Shown: positions 1 to 13,200 of the stretch, piece after piece | How the letters are laid out: each line of letters begins with the position of its first letter | Position numbering within the stretch: the first letter of the stretch is position 1 | Notes under the pieces: generated by a model | Told to the model about the DNA's origin: nothing | The model's database searches: none | The model's input: only the letters and a program-made list of their open reading frames with translations | Made by a program: the position numbers and the translations under genes | Source: Formicarius rufipectus | Taxonomy: Eukaryota > Chordata > Aves > Passeriformes > Formicariidae | Assembly: GCA_013399695.1 (NCBI GenBank) | Contig: VXAU01004951.1 | Location: 376,240 to 440,239, forward strand | Direction: 5' to 3' | Length of the DNA: 64,000 nt

Positions 1-3000
1 TCAACCCAGCTTTTCTCCTCTTCCATTCCTTTACCCAGGAAGCTGGGCGGAGTATTTAATTTCTGCTGTGCTCCTCAACGCTCTGGTTCAAACCATGAGT
101 TTAAACATTCCCTTAGCTTTCCCTGGTTCAGACCATGCTCCTCTAGATGCAAAAGAAAGGTGAGAGTAGCTCGCAATTAATGTTTGACAATTCTTCAGAT
201 GCATTTTATCCCAGGTGGCTTCAAACTGCTTTCTATTCAGACATCTCAGTAGGACAGTGCAGTCAGCTTTGGGGTAGAGCAGGATAACCATGACTGCTAG
301 CCATGCTGTATGCCAGTTTGGGACAAGAATTAAGGAGTTTAATTGAAGTGAGACATATAATTGAAACTGCAGGGGAAACTTTAGGATAGACAGCAATTAT
401 ACAAATTAGGACATCGTGACACCATTGCTGCGCTCTAAGAAAGAAAAGACCTCTGATTTTACAAGAGAACAATAACTGAAACAAAAAACCCCAGGCTCTT
501 AAATGTCTAGAGATGAGCAGCATTAGAAAGCTTACTGGAAAGGCCCATCTCCAGTGGCCTGGAGCCCTTCAGTACCACAAAGGGGCAAGATTTGTTATAA
601 GCTCAGAAAGCAGACATCTGCTACTTGATTAGCAGAACAAATTCCTTGTACGTACTTTTGCTAAAGCTCCTTTCTTCCCTGCAAGCATTTGTTTACTGTC
701 TGGAAAGGAAGAGCTGTCAGTTAGGCTTTCAAAAGGAGATGGACCATTTGCATCGGAGATGTCTGAGTCCTGGTGCAAACCTCATGGGACCTTAAAATGA
801 AGGTGCAAAACCTTTCTTTGGGCTTCTGCGTCCTTTCTTGAATAAGCCACCCATTAAATCCTCTCAACAGTCTTTGATTGTGCCACAGAGAACACAGGAA
901 CCTGGAATGCTTGGAAGTGTCAATCTGCCTCTTGACCCATGCTGCTGAAAAGATATTAATATAGGTAGTGGACAGTCTCCTCAAATTTGGGCCTTTCCCC
1001 CCTACTTTCCAGAGTCAGGAATGAATTTCCTTGAATAGAGACTATCCAGGCTTGCAGTAGAAGGTGGCAAGTATGGCCATGAGTCTTTTAGTCAACAAGT
1101 TTTCCTCTATCTGGCGCCCATCTCTTTCATAGTCATGAATCTTGATGCTATTTTTAGCATGAACAGACCAAGTGGAGTTGAGGGAGGAGGGAGTAAAAGT
1201 GGAGCTGACAGTATAATGTGAGCCAACATGCAGGCACTCTGCATTATAAGGAGATGAAGGATGGCATGTCATACATCAGCAGGAAGAATAAAACATGAAA
1301 GATTTTTTAACCTCAGCCTCAATCCTAGATGAGCTTGTCCAGTTCCTCCTGAAACAGACAGGGTGAGATAGCTTCAAAAGTTTATAGCTGTTTCTAGAGC
1401 CAGAAGATTCCATCTCAGCGATTCATCAGTTTCAGAGATGCCATTCACACTGCACCAAGACATTCTCAGCATAAGACAAAATATACGGGCTAGGCCAGGA
1501 TCATGGTTTCAGGTTTGTTCTCTGCCAAGAAATCAGCTAAGGATTATAATTTCCAAATCTGAAAAGGTTCAAAGTTAGCTGGCAGAAATTATTTGAAGCC
1601 TAAAACTCATAATTTGTGTTTGTTTAAAAGCCCAGGACATCTTCAGGCTTGTATTAGCCTTGGGAGAAACTGCTGAATGTTTCCAATTTCTGAAAACCAT
1701 TTAAAGAGGATTCTTAAAGTATTTGGTATTTTAGGATTAGATAGACTTGAAAGATCTCAGGCAGATTGGAATTGAGAATAAAACAAGCTTTCAAGTGAGA
1801 TTCATTTCATCAACGGAAGAATAAGCCAATTTTCCCTTTTTTAAAAAATTCAAAATATTAAATATGCTAATGAAAAGAAAAGATTACTGAGGAACTGTTT
1901 AAAACAGCGAGGCAGAGTATGAGTCAGAGGGTATTTGGGAATGAGGGAAGCTCGAATGCTTATTGTGTTCTGGTTGCTGTCAGAGATAGGATAATGACTG
2001 GGCTCTTATGCAGTCTGACCCTACACAGCAGCGGTGGCTCCATCTTTATCTAGATCTCTATTTATCTGGAGATGAATAAAAACTGTACTTGAATGTCTAG
2101 ACTAGCTTCAATAAAAATAACTATAATGGGGCTTAATGGGTATTTTTATTGTGGAAAGCACAGTTTGTTGCCCGGATCTCTTTGAAAAATGTTCTTCCCA
2201 TCAGATTCAGCAGACCTTTCAGAAAGTCTTCACAATGGAAATGCGTCTTCAATATCATTTCACCTTGCCAGGCAGCCAACCAGCCAGTGCGTGCATGGGT
2301 GGCTGCTCCCTGCAGGCTTTTCTTTGGTTCTGCTCTGAGCGCTCCATCTACAAGGTAGCAGAGCACACTTTATTCCACGTGGTTCCTCCTTTCCCTCTCT
2401 CAAACAAAGGAATTTTGTGTGTGTGTGTCTTTCCTGTCATCAGTGAGCCCCTTTTCCTCTGTGGGGCATCTTCTGGACTGGTGGTGAATGAAGCATGTGT
2501 TGATATTTCAAGAGGTTCTTGTCAGCTGAGGACTAAGAACCATTTTCCTCTTGCTTTCAGAAACAGCTCTTTCTTTTACCCTGCATTGTTGTCTCATGAC
2601 TGTCTTTTTGCAACTGTTTCTTTTGGTGTGAATTAAATCAAAAGTGGAGTTTGACTAAGAAAGTTCTGCAGAAAAGTAACTTCTAATGCAGTAGGGAAGG
2701 ATTTAGAGTGGCAAGAAGCTCAAGTAACAAGACAGGATATATGGTGATGATGGACATTGGGAAAGATTTAAAAAATTTGCAATTAGCCTATGTGTGCTCA
2801 CGGTGAAGTCAAAGATAAGTCACTGCTGTGTGCTCTTGAATATCCTACCTGTAAAACTCTGCATCTTAGGAAAGGAAAGAGAGCATAGATTAAAAAGAGA
2901 GGATTTCAAGTGGATGCCAAGGGGTCGATTATGATGACCTAGTGCTGAGAATTAAGGTGTGCTGTCAGAAGCACAAATGTCTTATTCTTTGAACCCGATT

Positions 3001-4037
3001 CTATTTTTAGTGCCTCTGCACTTCTTGTTTCTACACAACTTGAGATGATAAAAAATAAATATATATGTGGTGCTACTAAGTAATATATAATGTAATAAAT
3101 AATGTACACTGCATTTTGCTATAAATAGGTGAAATGTCCTTTCTTTTGCTGTTAATCTGTATGGAAAAGTGGTTGATTGCCTGTGAAAATGAGCCCTAAA
3201 AGCTAATACACATCTCTGGCCAAAATATTTGCTGATTAGAAAAACCACCCACAAACATATAATGAAATGACTTGATGTTTGCTGTTTTGTTTAAAGCATC
3301 AATCATCAAATAAGAGGGCAGTGCAAATACCATGTGACTTAAATGACAAATGACCCACTGCATCAGATGATGACATAAAAATGACAGGCTTAAAAAGATG
3401 TCAAGACAGACTAGTACAGGATGGTGTTGAGTCAGCTTGCCATTTTGTGAACAGCTCAGCCCCCTTCAGAGACAGGGAGCAAGGAGAGAGAGGGACAGGG
3501 AAAGACGTCTGCATTTGTAGCGCTTTTATTTCCTATGAATTTTTCCCTTTATGGATAAAAAAATGAACCTAAGTTCTTGTTAGATTTTCTTTTACCTGTA
3601 CAACACCGCCCCCCCCNACAGAAGCAAGCTGTCTTTATGCATGCCATAGGCTGAAATGTGTTCAGCATAGGCTACTTGGTGAATAAATCATTGGGTGAAT
3701 CTTTGAGAAATATATTATTTGTAAGTAGCTCAGAAAATGAGGACATGGCTAGGATCCTGCTCCATTTTTCTGATGAAGATTTTGTCTGACTCGTGGGGCA
3801 GCAAAGGAATTAGACTGTCCTGCAGTTTTTTGTCTGACTGTAGGATGTTTTCCCAAGGAAGGTATCAGGGTGAAGGTAGTGGTGGCTGCAGGCAGAGTGC
3901 TTGGGAAGTAATTGTGCTGGTGGGAGGAGGCATACTGAGACTGGCAGTCAGACCAATATTGAAGGGGGAGGAAAGATAAGGTGGGAGCACCTTTTTCATG
4001 TGTTGGTGCCCTAGTCCTGTAGGAATGTAGTACTTTT
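1..4037. other. non-coding DNA, no gene recognised
   Basis: This AT-rich stretch has no open frame with a recognisable domain and no repeat family I can name. The only simple repeat is a short (GT)n run at about 2415-2428. One ambiguous base (n) sits at 3617 inside a C homopolymer. The region around 3240-3380 is rich in TGA/ATGA-type words, but I see no tRNA, snoRNA or exon structure. It is best read as intergenic or intronic DNA. Confidence 0.6.
3608..3617. other. C homopolymer ending in an ambiguous base
   Basis: A run of nine C residues (3608-3616) is followed by the only n in the window, at 3617. The base was probably left uncalled because the homopolymer length was uncertain. Any reading frame across this point would be unreliable, though none is proposed here. 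Confidence 0.95.
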
Positions 4038-4111
4038 TGTGTTTTGTTGTTTGTTTTTGTTTGTTTGTTTGGTGGGGTTTTGTTTGTTTTTGTTTTGTTT
4101 TGTTGGGAACA
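4038..4111. repeat. T/G-rich low-complexity tract, (TTTG)n-like
   Basis: On the plus strand the tract is almost entirely T and G, with imperfect TTTG/TTTTG units. It is the first of three similar tracts in the window. The open frame reading Phe/Cys/Leu/Val through it reflects base composition and is not a membrane protein. Confidence 0.85.
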
Positions 4112-7100
4112 TGCTAGACTCTCTCATTAGCTCAACATCTTTCTACATCTCTGCAAGTCTATTGGCCTATTACTTCCCTGAGTCTGTGTTTTGTTTTCAA
4201 GGAACATCTCAGTATGCTTCATGGCTCTGCTGAGAGGAGGACAGGAAGGGTACCTTACAACAAAGAGTTGATTTTTGTTTGTCGAGTCATGTATATTTTA
4301 AAAGACATGGCAAATTGAGTAGATCTAAAACAGTTAAGATGATGCTTTGCATATGTTGTGACTTTCTGACCCTATCTGTGGTCACCTCAGATGTGACCAA
4401 GTGTTGAAATATCTTTTGTATTTTTTTTTTAGTGAGAAGAAAGCCACAGTGATTGTTTCCTTTTTTCTATAAGATTATGTCCACTTAAAATCATATGCAT
4501 TCTCTTTGCTTAAAATGGATAAGACCTGAGGGGACAAATAAATGGATGCTAAGTAAGTAACATGCAATCAAAGCTAGTAAATTAAGCTAAGAGCTGGCCA
4601 GCAGTAGGAGGAACAGGCAATAGAAATAAAAGATGAATATAAAAAGCAGGTATAGGAGAGGGAAGTACTATGGAATAAATGAGAAGCAGAAAAAGGCATT
4701 CACGTGAGTTGTTCATACTATCATTTGGGACTTTTCACAAAAAAACCCTTCCCTTCTATCCAGTGCCCTTTTCCAGTAATCATGTCCAGATAGTGCAAAG
4801 AGTGAAAAGGAGACCATGTGGGGAAATCTGTGAATCTGTAGAGTTTTTTCCCAACTTAAATAGCAACTGTGTCTTGCCTTTCATTTTGGGAGCATGGTGT
4901 CAGGTGTCAGATTTTTACCTGTTGTTTGCTGGAAAAATATTCAAGAAACCCCTTCCTGAGCCTGCCAGTAGGATGGAGAAGGTCCAGCAAGTGTCAGCAG
5001 AAAGGAGGACACCTTTTTCCTTGCTCCCAATAATGTCTAAGAACCGGCCTATACCAAAACTCTGACTTGCTGGTTGGAAGCAGTGTTAGGTGCTCAAGTT
5101 GCTTGCTTTAGTAGCTTTCTGGTGTACTGCCTGGCTTCCTGCCACTGATGCAGATGGACACAGGTTTCCTGTAGTCCTGTGTCATATCTGCCATTTCTGT
5201 GCAGATGTCTTGTGCACCCCAAGGCATCCTAAATGGCACCAAACACTTACATTTGTGAGCCTCAGGGAAAAGTCCTTCTTGGCAGAGTGTGGCCACAGAT
5301 GCACTCAGAGAAAGGAGCAAAGCCATCTGGGCCCATGGTTTAATAGAGTCCCTTCCAGGATATTGCTGATGGTATGGAAGGAGGAAGGTGGCAAAGGTAG
5401 GATGGGAAGGTGTGCTGGGGAGGAGAGAAGGAACAGATGTGATAACCAAGTTCCAGGTGGCAATTGTGTTGCTTGAGAATTGCATTAATAAAGGCTTCCA
5501 GTGATTGTGTTGATACCATGGCAGTGCTAATGCTCTTTTAACTTTGCCTGAAAACTCCCATGCAGAGCTACAGAACACAGTGCAGGGTCTAGGCTGCCTG
5601 GTCTACATCTTCATAGACATGGTATGGAGCATGGCTAACACTGTCATAGCCCTCCAGAACAACTTGCACCACAAACTGGTCATTACTGAACCAGCCCGCT
5701 GCCATATTGATGTGCTGCAGCAGTGGCTGGACAGCAAGTGTATAAAAGTTTGTGTGTTTTGGGAAAGACAGGTGTAAGAAGTTTTCCATTAAAGAGGAAA
5801 TGTAGAGAAACAGAAGGTCAGGGCATTAACAGCCGTGAAATTAGTGTGAGGCAACAACAGACCTTTAAATCCACGTGCTGAGTCTTGAGAAGGGGAAAGT
5901 GAAACATTGTGTTTTACAGGTGGTTGTTTTCTAAAACCCTTGTGTTCTATTAGGTCTATACGGGGATCTGGATTTGCGCTGCCAAGACATATCTCATAAA
6001 GATCAGGAATGTGCTTATTTTTATTCTTTGGAAAGCAGAAAAACAGACCAAGCATGCTTTTAAATTTTGAGTATACGGTGGACAAGTCTGGTCCTGTAGC
6101 CCTGTCAGTATCCCTGGCTCCAGCCTTCAACACTGTCTGCTATCCTGTGTTGAGTTCCCTGGAAAAAAACCCTGCCAGTATCTCTTACTGGAGCTCCCCA
6201 GCTGCTTTATCCTTTAAGCCTCCAGGGAAGAGGTGCACAGCTTACTGAAAGGTGGGCCAGCTTTAAGATCAGAACAGGGAGCATATCTTCGAGATACATA
6301 AATAGGAAATCCATTAGTTATCTAATCAAGATTTTTTTTCTTCTCTTTCTAAATGGTAGACCAAGACTTATTTGATGATGATGGACTACCTTTTGCCATG
6401 TATTTCAATGAGTAATCTTTCACTACTGTTTCTATGTTCTTCCTAAGGGCTCCAAATGACTTTGCAAAGTCTCCAGAAGTGAGGAAGTAGTTTGAAGGTG
6501 GAGAGAAAAAAAAATGTTAAATTTGTTCATGGGATTCTGTGTTCAATGAAGCAGCTTTTAAAGAAATTTTTTCCCCAAGAAAGTGATTCAAATGAAACAT
6601 TTCAGAGAAAATGTTGATTTTCTTTCTTTAAATAAAGCTTATTTCTAATCCAATGTAGAAAGTTATACCTTCCATTTCTACCCTCTATTATTTTGGGTTG
6701 GGATTTTCTTTTCCTTTTTCAGTGAAACTGCAAGATATAGTACCACTTTCTCACTCTCAGAAAGATTTGCAGGCCATCTGCCCTTTCCTTTGGCATACCC
6801 TCAAGGGAACAGCAGTGAAGGTGGGTTAAGGAGATATGTGTCTCTCCTGGATGGCCATGCCTCCAGCCTCCTTAGTTTTCTATGGGCCTGGCCACAGGAG
6901 TGGTCTGAAATGAGCAGCCAAAACAATCCTCCTTTCTCTGAGCCAGAGTCCTTCCCCAGGGCACTGGCACTCTCAGCTGATCAATTCTCCCCAGGACCCC
7001 TCCCCAGTGTGAATGCTAATAGGAAGGGTACAGGCAACTGATTTATAATATTCTTGAAAATCTCGATAGATTGCTGTAACGATCAGAATTAATTACTCTT

Positions 7101-7120
7101 TTCAAGATTTTATGTTTCCA

Positions 7121-7172
7121 AGCTTCCTTTTTCCTCCTCCTCCGTCTCCCCACCACCCTCCCCTCCCTGCCA
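7121..7172. repeat. polypyrimidine tract
   Basis: The plus strand is almost pure C/T for about 50 bases, with TCC and CCCTCC units. No AG acceptor followed by an open coding exon is obvious, so I do not call a splice site. It is simple low-complexity sequence. Confidence 0.7.
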
Positions 7173-9533
7173 GCTCACTCGTCCTCTTTTCCCTCTGGAG
7201 TCCTTCCACCTTGGCTCCTGGCCAGCTCCCTACAATAAAGTCACATGCTAATCAATAACACTTTTATTGAAAGTGACAGACAGGAGCTAACTGCACCGAA
7301 ACAGTAACAAGCTCAGCCAGTAGTAAATGTGCTCTCCTCAAATCCCAGCCCTTATGCTTTGCTTGCTGCCTCTTCAGCTTTCCTTCAATATCAGTCTCAG
7401 GCTTCTGCTCCTCCCTTCAGACCTTGCAACACAAGGGTTTTCTGACTACGCTGTCTCAAGTGACGGCCACTTCCAGGCCTTCTGACAGGAAGCATTTGGT
7501 CCCTGCGATTTCAATACTCTTTGGCCTTCTCTACACTGCTTTGGTAAACTACTGCACAGGGGCATGTAGCCCTTCTTGTTTTGGCTGATCAAAAACCTTT
7601 TTGTGGGAGCAAGGCTGAAGCATCATCAGGTTGGAGCAGAACTCTGCAGAGTCAGTCCCAAATTAGGTGCATCCCACAGGAGTGTGTTCATTTCCTAGCA
7701 CCCTTGAAGTCTTGTGCTAACCTCAGACCCATCTGATGCTAAAATAAGGGTCCGTGAAGAGCTCTGAATTGACACAACTAAACCAGACTCTTAACTGCCC
7801 TTGAAGAGAATCAAGGCCATTGTGGGTGGGAGTGAGCCCAATTCACGGTACAGGTCTGCAATTCACCTGTTTGGCCAGGGTTTGGCCAGGATTTATCACT
7901 GAGCTTAAATAGGACCCTCACTCGTTTTGCTTCTGATTTGGTCCTGCATCTGCTGAGAGTCTGAGGTGCTGCTCTGGGAAGTGACTGACATTCCTGAATC
8001 TGGAGATACTCTGGTAGGGCAGAGAGGCGCAGTGATGAAAAGGATTCTCTAACGTGCCTTTCTGGCACATCTGGCAGACTCTCACTCCTGAGGGCAGGCC
8101 CGCTTTGCTTAAGCATGCCGCTGCACCAGCAGAGCTCCTGTTTGCCATGACTCATTCAAGAGTACATTAAAGCAGGTCTAAGACAAACTGAAAGGCTAAT
8201 GGCTCCCAGACACTGACAAGACAGAAGCTATCATAAAAAACATTGCTGGCCATTGCTATTGCTGCTTTCCTGATCCAGGCAATGCTTAGCTGGAACAAAG
8301 GATCAATGTAATAGGACATAGGGCATGAACCTCCAGGAATGATGCATCATGCTCTTCCATGCCACCCACACAGCCGCTTGCTTTGCCAGAGATGTGATCA
8401 GCTGCATCCATGTCTCATTCCTATCACAGTTTCTGCTGAGCAGGGAGTCAAGTCTCACCTTCTGGTGCTGTCCTCACCCACCTGGGCACTGCAGAGACAC
8501 CCCACACCTGTTGCCTCACTCACAAGCATCAATCTAAAGTGGATGTTGGTCCCCACCTTCCATCACATTCTACTTGGGGTGCCCCATCACAGTCCAGTGC
8601 TAATAGGTATGAAGTGTTATGCTTGCATAGTGTAATATAAAACCCAAAATGGAGAGAAGGTTAGCAGAGCTAGTTTTGCATGTTCAGAAAACTGCCTGCC
8701 TTCTCTGTGCCACCTACTTAGAGTATGTTTGATCTATCAACAATCCTGAAAATCCTAGCTCAGAGGTGTTTGGAAGGGAGTAGGATTAGCTCAAGTCTTC
8801 CAAAGGAAACCTCTAAGTCTGAAAGAATTCTAAGCTTAAAAATTAATACTTCTAATTATTTTTATAATTATTTCTTCTGTCAGAAATATGAAAATCATAT
8901 GATGTTAAAAATTATTTTTCATTAGAAAGTTGTCATTTCTTTTATGCCCTTCTCAAATGTTCTCTATCATTGTTTGAAAAATTGCTTCATTTCTGGCAGG
9001 ATACTATCCTAAAACAATTGGAAAAATCCAGTAGGAAAGTTTTAAAAAAACAAAACTGATGACCAATAAGGATTTCATTTTTTTTTTTTTCGGTTTTGAA
9101 GTGCATCACTGTATTTTGTGGGGGGAGGGGGTTGTAATATACAGGTAACATACAGAGATCAGGATCTTGGGCTTTCTAAAGGATGAGCTGATATCAGTTT
9201 TCTGGATATGTTACAAAGTTGGTAAATCATTTATTGTGATGTGCTGTTGTACCAAACACAGCATTAGAGCTTCATAAAATATAAATAGAGCAAAATACTT
9301 TGTTTCTATTAACAACCTGTAACTGATGCACTTGAACTCTTTCTCATTTTCCTTTTTAATTTCTCTGTCTTGTAAAGTGGAGCTTGGTTTATGATTGCAA
9401 ATAAAAATGAATTTGGTGGATCTCAATTTTATCATCCCAGAACCATAGTTTCACCTTCTGGCTTGCATTTTATAGTCTCCACTCAAGGAAGACTTGAGGG
9501 CAGGTGGGAGAGAAAGTAGCAGAGTGAGGTGCT

Positions 9534-9606
9534 GGGGGGGGCTGTGGTGTAGGAGGGGGCAGTGGATGAATGGTAGCAGGCAGGCCAGATTCTGCTTGGG
9601 GGGGGG
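9534..9606 (+). repeat. G-run-rich patch, possible G-quadruplex
   Basis: Three long G runs lie within about 75 bases: eight G at 9534-9541, five at 9555-9559 and nine at 9598-9606. The longest runs could each supply more than one G tract, so a quadruplex is possible, but the loops would be long. There is no gene context to suggest a function. Confidence 0.5.
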
Positions 9607-10116
9607 CGTCAGGACTGAGGTGTGCTGTCAGTCACAGAATCGTGTGGACCACTCTTGCTCAGAGCTGTTCTTGGCTCAGGCTAGGGATATCGATCCCTGA
9701 CTTCCATGAATCACTAAAGCCTCTTTCAAATTAAAATAAGTGAACAAATAAGCACAGGCAGAAATGCAGGAAGCAGTCCATTTCAGATTACTTTGCAGAT
9801 CAGGAGCCAAGTGAAAAAAAAATCTGTGAGCGACTGGGATTAACCTGCTTGCAACAGCAGGTCCTGTGGGGGGATTTCTTCTGATGACAGTGGACCCAGC
9901 TCCCTAGTGACTTTCTCTGGGGGAAGGCTCGCTGTACTTATCCAGTAAATCCCTTCCTTGACTTGAATTCAGAAATCCATTGTGCTGACTGTAGTTGCTG
10001 GCAAACCCCAAACACTTCTCTTTTTCACCTTCCTCCCCATAATGAGGGAACTTTCCCTTTACCTCGTAAGTATGCTTCACTGGCTTGGACCTGGGTAATC
10101 TCAAAACAGGGAGTTT

Positions 10117-10235
10117 AAGTTTTTGTTTGTTTGTTTGGGGTTTTTTGTTTTGTTTTTTTGTTTGGTTTTGTTTTTGTGTTTTTGTGATTTGTTTTTTTTG
10201 GGTTTTTTTTTTGTTGTTTTTTTTTTTTTTCTTTT
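10117..10235. repeat. T/G-rich low-complexity tract
   Basis: About 120 bases of plus-strand T runs interrupted by G, with TTTG, TTTTG and TTGTTTT units. The composition is like the tracts at 4.05 and 21.65 kb. It could be the decayed poly(A) tail or simple-repeat end of an antisense insertion, but no adjacent element body is recognisable. Confidence 0.85.
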
Positions 10236-13200
10236 ACTGTACTTGGACTACGGAGATCTAACAAGGTGGTGGAACAGTGGGGAAAACTGTTGAGCTTTCA
10301 AACCAAGCTTACTATTAGTGGAGATTTCTTCATCAGGCTTTGCTGTGAAGTACAGTCTCTTTTGGGTTAGGATGTGACATCTTATGTTTATAAGCATTTT
10401 CTGTAGTCAACTTATAGCACCTGGCCTTGTGCTGGGCTTCAGATGCAGCCTGGGAGTGACTTTCCAAGTTGCCTCCAAGTTTCAGCTAGAGTTTTTTAAA
10501 GCAGGGGGCAAAGGCAAGGAAGGTGGATCATCCCAGAAGAGAAAAGTAGAACTAAGGGGAAAAAGCCTCTCATCTCTGCTCCCAGATTTCTGCAGTTCAT
10601 CTTTCAGAGAGTGGAGGATTGAAACCAAATCATCCTTGCTTCTCAGAGCATTTCCACAGTCTTCACCTATTGCTTATTAATTGCCCACTTCGACTGTCTC
10701 ATTGTTAGAGGCATAAGAATATGGCTGTATGGATGGAGGAATAAAATGGCATAATCTTTTTGCTCTTATGGAAATAAAATACAAACAGATGCTTCAGGGA
10801 AGTGTGTGTTCCCCTGTGCTTTCAGTCCTGAGACAGCCTTTCCCCAGAAAACTGAGTGGACACAGTCTGCCATAAAAAATATCATGCTTACTCCAAACAG
10901 CACTACACTGTAGTGCGTATGGGAGCAAACTGATGTGAGGGGATATACTATAGCACTGAGGGAATGGGATGGAGCAGATAAATTACAACCCAGCATCACA
11001 AGGAAGTGCAATTAGCATTGAGCTGCAACTTGCTGATCCCACTGCTTTACCTCACCCTTGCCTTTCTGGATTGGAGGAAGACTAAAATGATGCTCAGTCA
11101 CCCGTAAGTGTGCTGATACACCAGTCCTACCCTAACCCTTGCCCCTCAAAAGCTGTGCACTTCACATTCTCCAGATGATCGCTCTTATACCATTCTTCTT
11201 TCCTCTTCTCTGTCTTTACGTGGATAGTTCTTATGTCCTGGGGGACCTGTGAGCAATGCCCTAAAACCATCCTGGACAAATGAGTGATGGACAGTCTTGT
11301 GGATCACTGAAAGCACTTTGTCATGCCATGTATCAGTCAAATCTCTTTGATTTTAATATTCTTCCACCAGCTCTAGCGGGGTATGTGTGCACACATGCAT
11401 GTGTGTGTGCGTGTGAAAATCCTTGCCAACATGTCATCCCTTATTGAGCAAAATATTGACAGGTTTGGAGATGGAGAGAAGACAGGAAAGAACACTGTGT
11501 CTTTCTGGAGAACTAAAAGACCTCTGCCTTCTGCATTCAGTGCCTTCTTTCATCTCATGCGCACGCGCGTGGAATCAGCATCCCCTGCCGCTACGACAAC
11601 CACTTCATTGCACAGAGTCAGAGCCAAGGAGAGTATATATATTTCTCATCATAGAACAAAATCTTTTTTAGAAAAATAATAAAACTTCATTAGAGTATTA
11701 ATTCAAAGCTTTTATTTTTTATAGTTCCCTTTTTATCATTTTTATTGCTAGGTTTAAAAGGAGGAGTTTCCCAACATTAGGGAGGCAGTGAGCTGTTTTA
11801 CATGGAGTATCCAAGTGCCATTTACTAGCATCAACTTAGGCATGCAGGCTGGTTGCCTTTGGGCCTGACTTGCTCTTAGTACCACTTTGTGATTTGCTTT
11901 TGGTTCTGTCTGAGGCTGCTTATGTGCTGTGCATTTGCCCAGTCCTGTGTATACCCTGTTTGTTGAGAGGAGCTGGAACTAGAGTATTTGTGAATTTCCA
12001 CCTGTGTAATGTAAGTTAATTGTTTCCTTCTGCACTTTGTGATGGAGATTGAAGCTCAGAGTAGCTGTGAGCCAGCTTTTCCTCACCTCCTCCCCATGCT
12101 GTGACTCTTGTAAGGTAGAAGTTACACATGTCAACATCTACCTAATAACAACATGTGAATTGTGCAGAGCCCTGAGCTCTCCGTGAGGGAGACATGACCT
12201 TCATTATAATGATACAGTTGACATTTTCCCTGTGACACTTATTGTAACATCACTACTTCCTGTTGGCATCTGTGGGCTTATCAGGCAGCTTGTTCAAGCA
12301 ATCTGGAGTTGTGATGAAACCAGGCAGGAGGGAAGTGGCTGAGATTTGAGGGAGAAGGAGGGGGACCAGGGGAAAAAGGCAAATTCTTGGAGTATCAGAG
12401 CACACAGAACATGTCTGAATGTGAGATATCTAATCCTCTCCCTGCTGCACCTGTCTGCCTGTCTGTGGATTTGTAATCACCCTATGCTGCAGAACCCAGC
12501 ACCCTTAAAGCGCACCATTTCCTATCGTCATTCCTGATACCGGGGGCAGTGCTGCTCCCAGCAGGAATCCTGGCTTCCTGGGTGGTCAAACCCACCAGAG
12601 AAGGAGGTCCAGGGACCTCTGCTTCATTTTGCAAACCCCTTGTAAGAAAGGCTGACTCAAGCCTCTCATATCTATCCTGAAGCCAACTTTATGACACACT
12701 AAGTGGATGTTTTTGAGTGGTTAATCCAGGAGATCTGATCTACTTTCAAAATGTTTGCAGGTTCTTCTCCTGATGTGTTGAAGCTAGCTAGAATTAGACT
12801 GATCTTGAGTGAAATTCAGGGTCAAAATCTGGAATCAGGTGTGCTGAACCAGTCTTTCCTCTTCTTGGGCACACTTTTTTTCCTGTCTTTTAGCAGAAGT
12901 CCTAAGTTTATCCTCACAGTGAGGAAACTGATTAATGGTTGCAGTAGCAGTGTTTGGGGCTGTTATCTGTGCTGAAGTCAACTACTCCTTGTCCACCTAA
13001 TACCTGCCCAAAAAAAAGCAGATGTATGTTAAGAGCTTCTTGTCACTTTGGTGGGAGTTGGTAAAAGCTTGTTTACTGTACATAGGAAGAGCTTTGTATC
13101 CTAGTATGAATTCCCTGAGCATCTCAGTTTCTTGTTGAAACTCCTGAACTCAAGCCTTGGGTCCAAACACTGCATTTATGTGTAGTGAGGCTATGGCAAA

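Larger units (their letters stand above)
4112..10116. other. non-coding DNA, no gene recognised
   Basis: No exon, RNA gene or named repeat family was recognised. A C/T-rich tract lies at about 7121-7172 and a G-run-rich patch at about 9534-9606. A short segment near 5560-5750 has overlapping open frames on both strands but no recognisable domain. The rest is ordinary AT-rich sequence with CpG depletion. Confidence 0.55.

Noticed and set aside
5544..5789. Overlapping open frames on both strands with protein-like composition
   Set aside because: I could not match either translation to any family and there is no exon context. A decayed pseudogene cannot be excluded.
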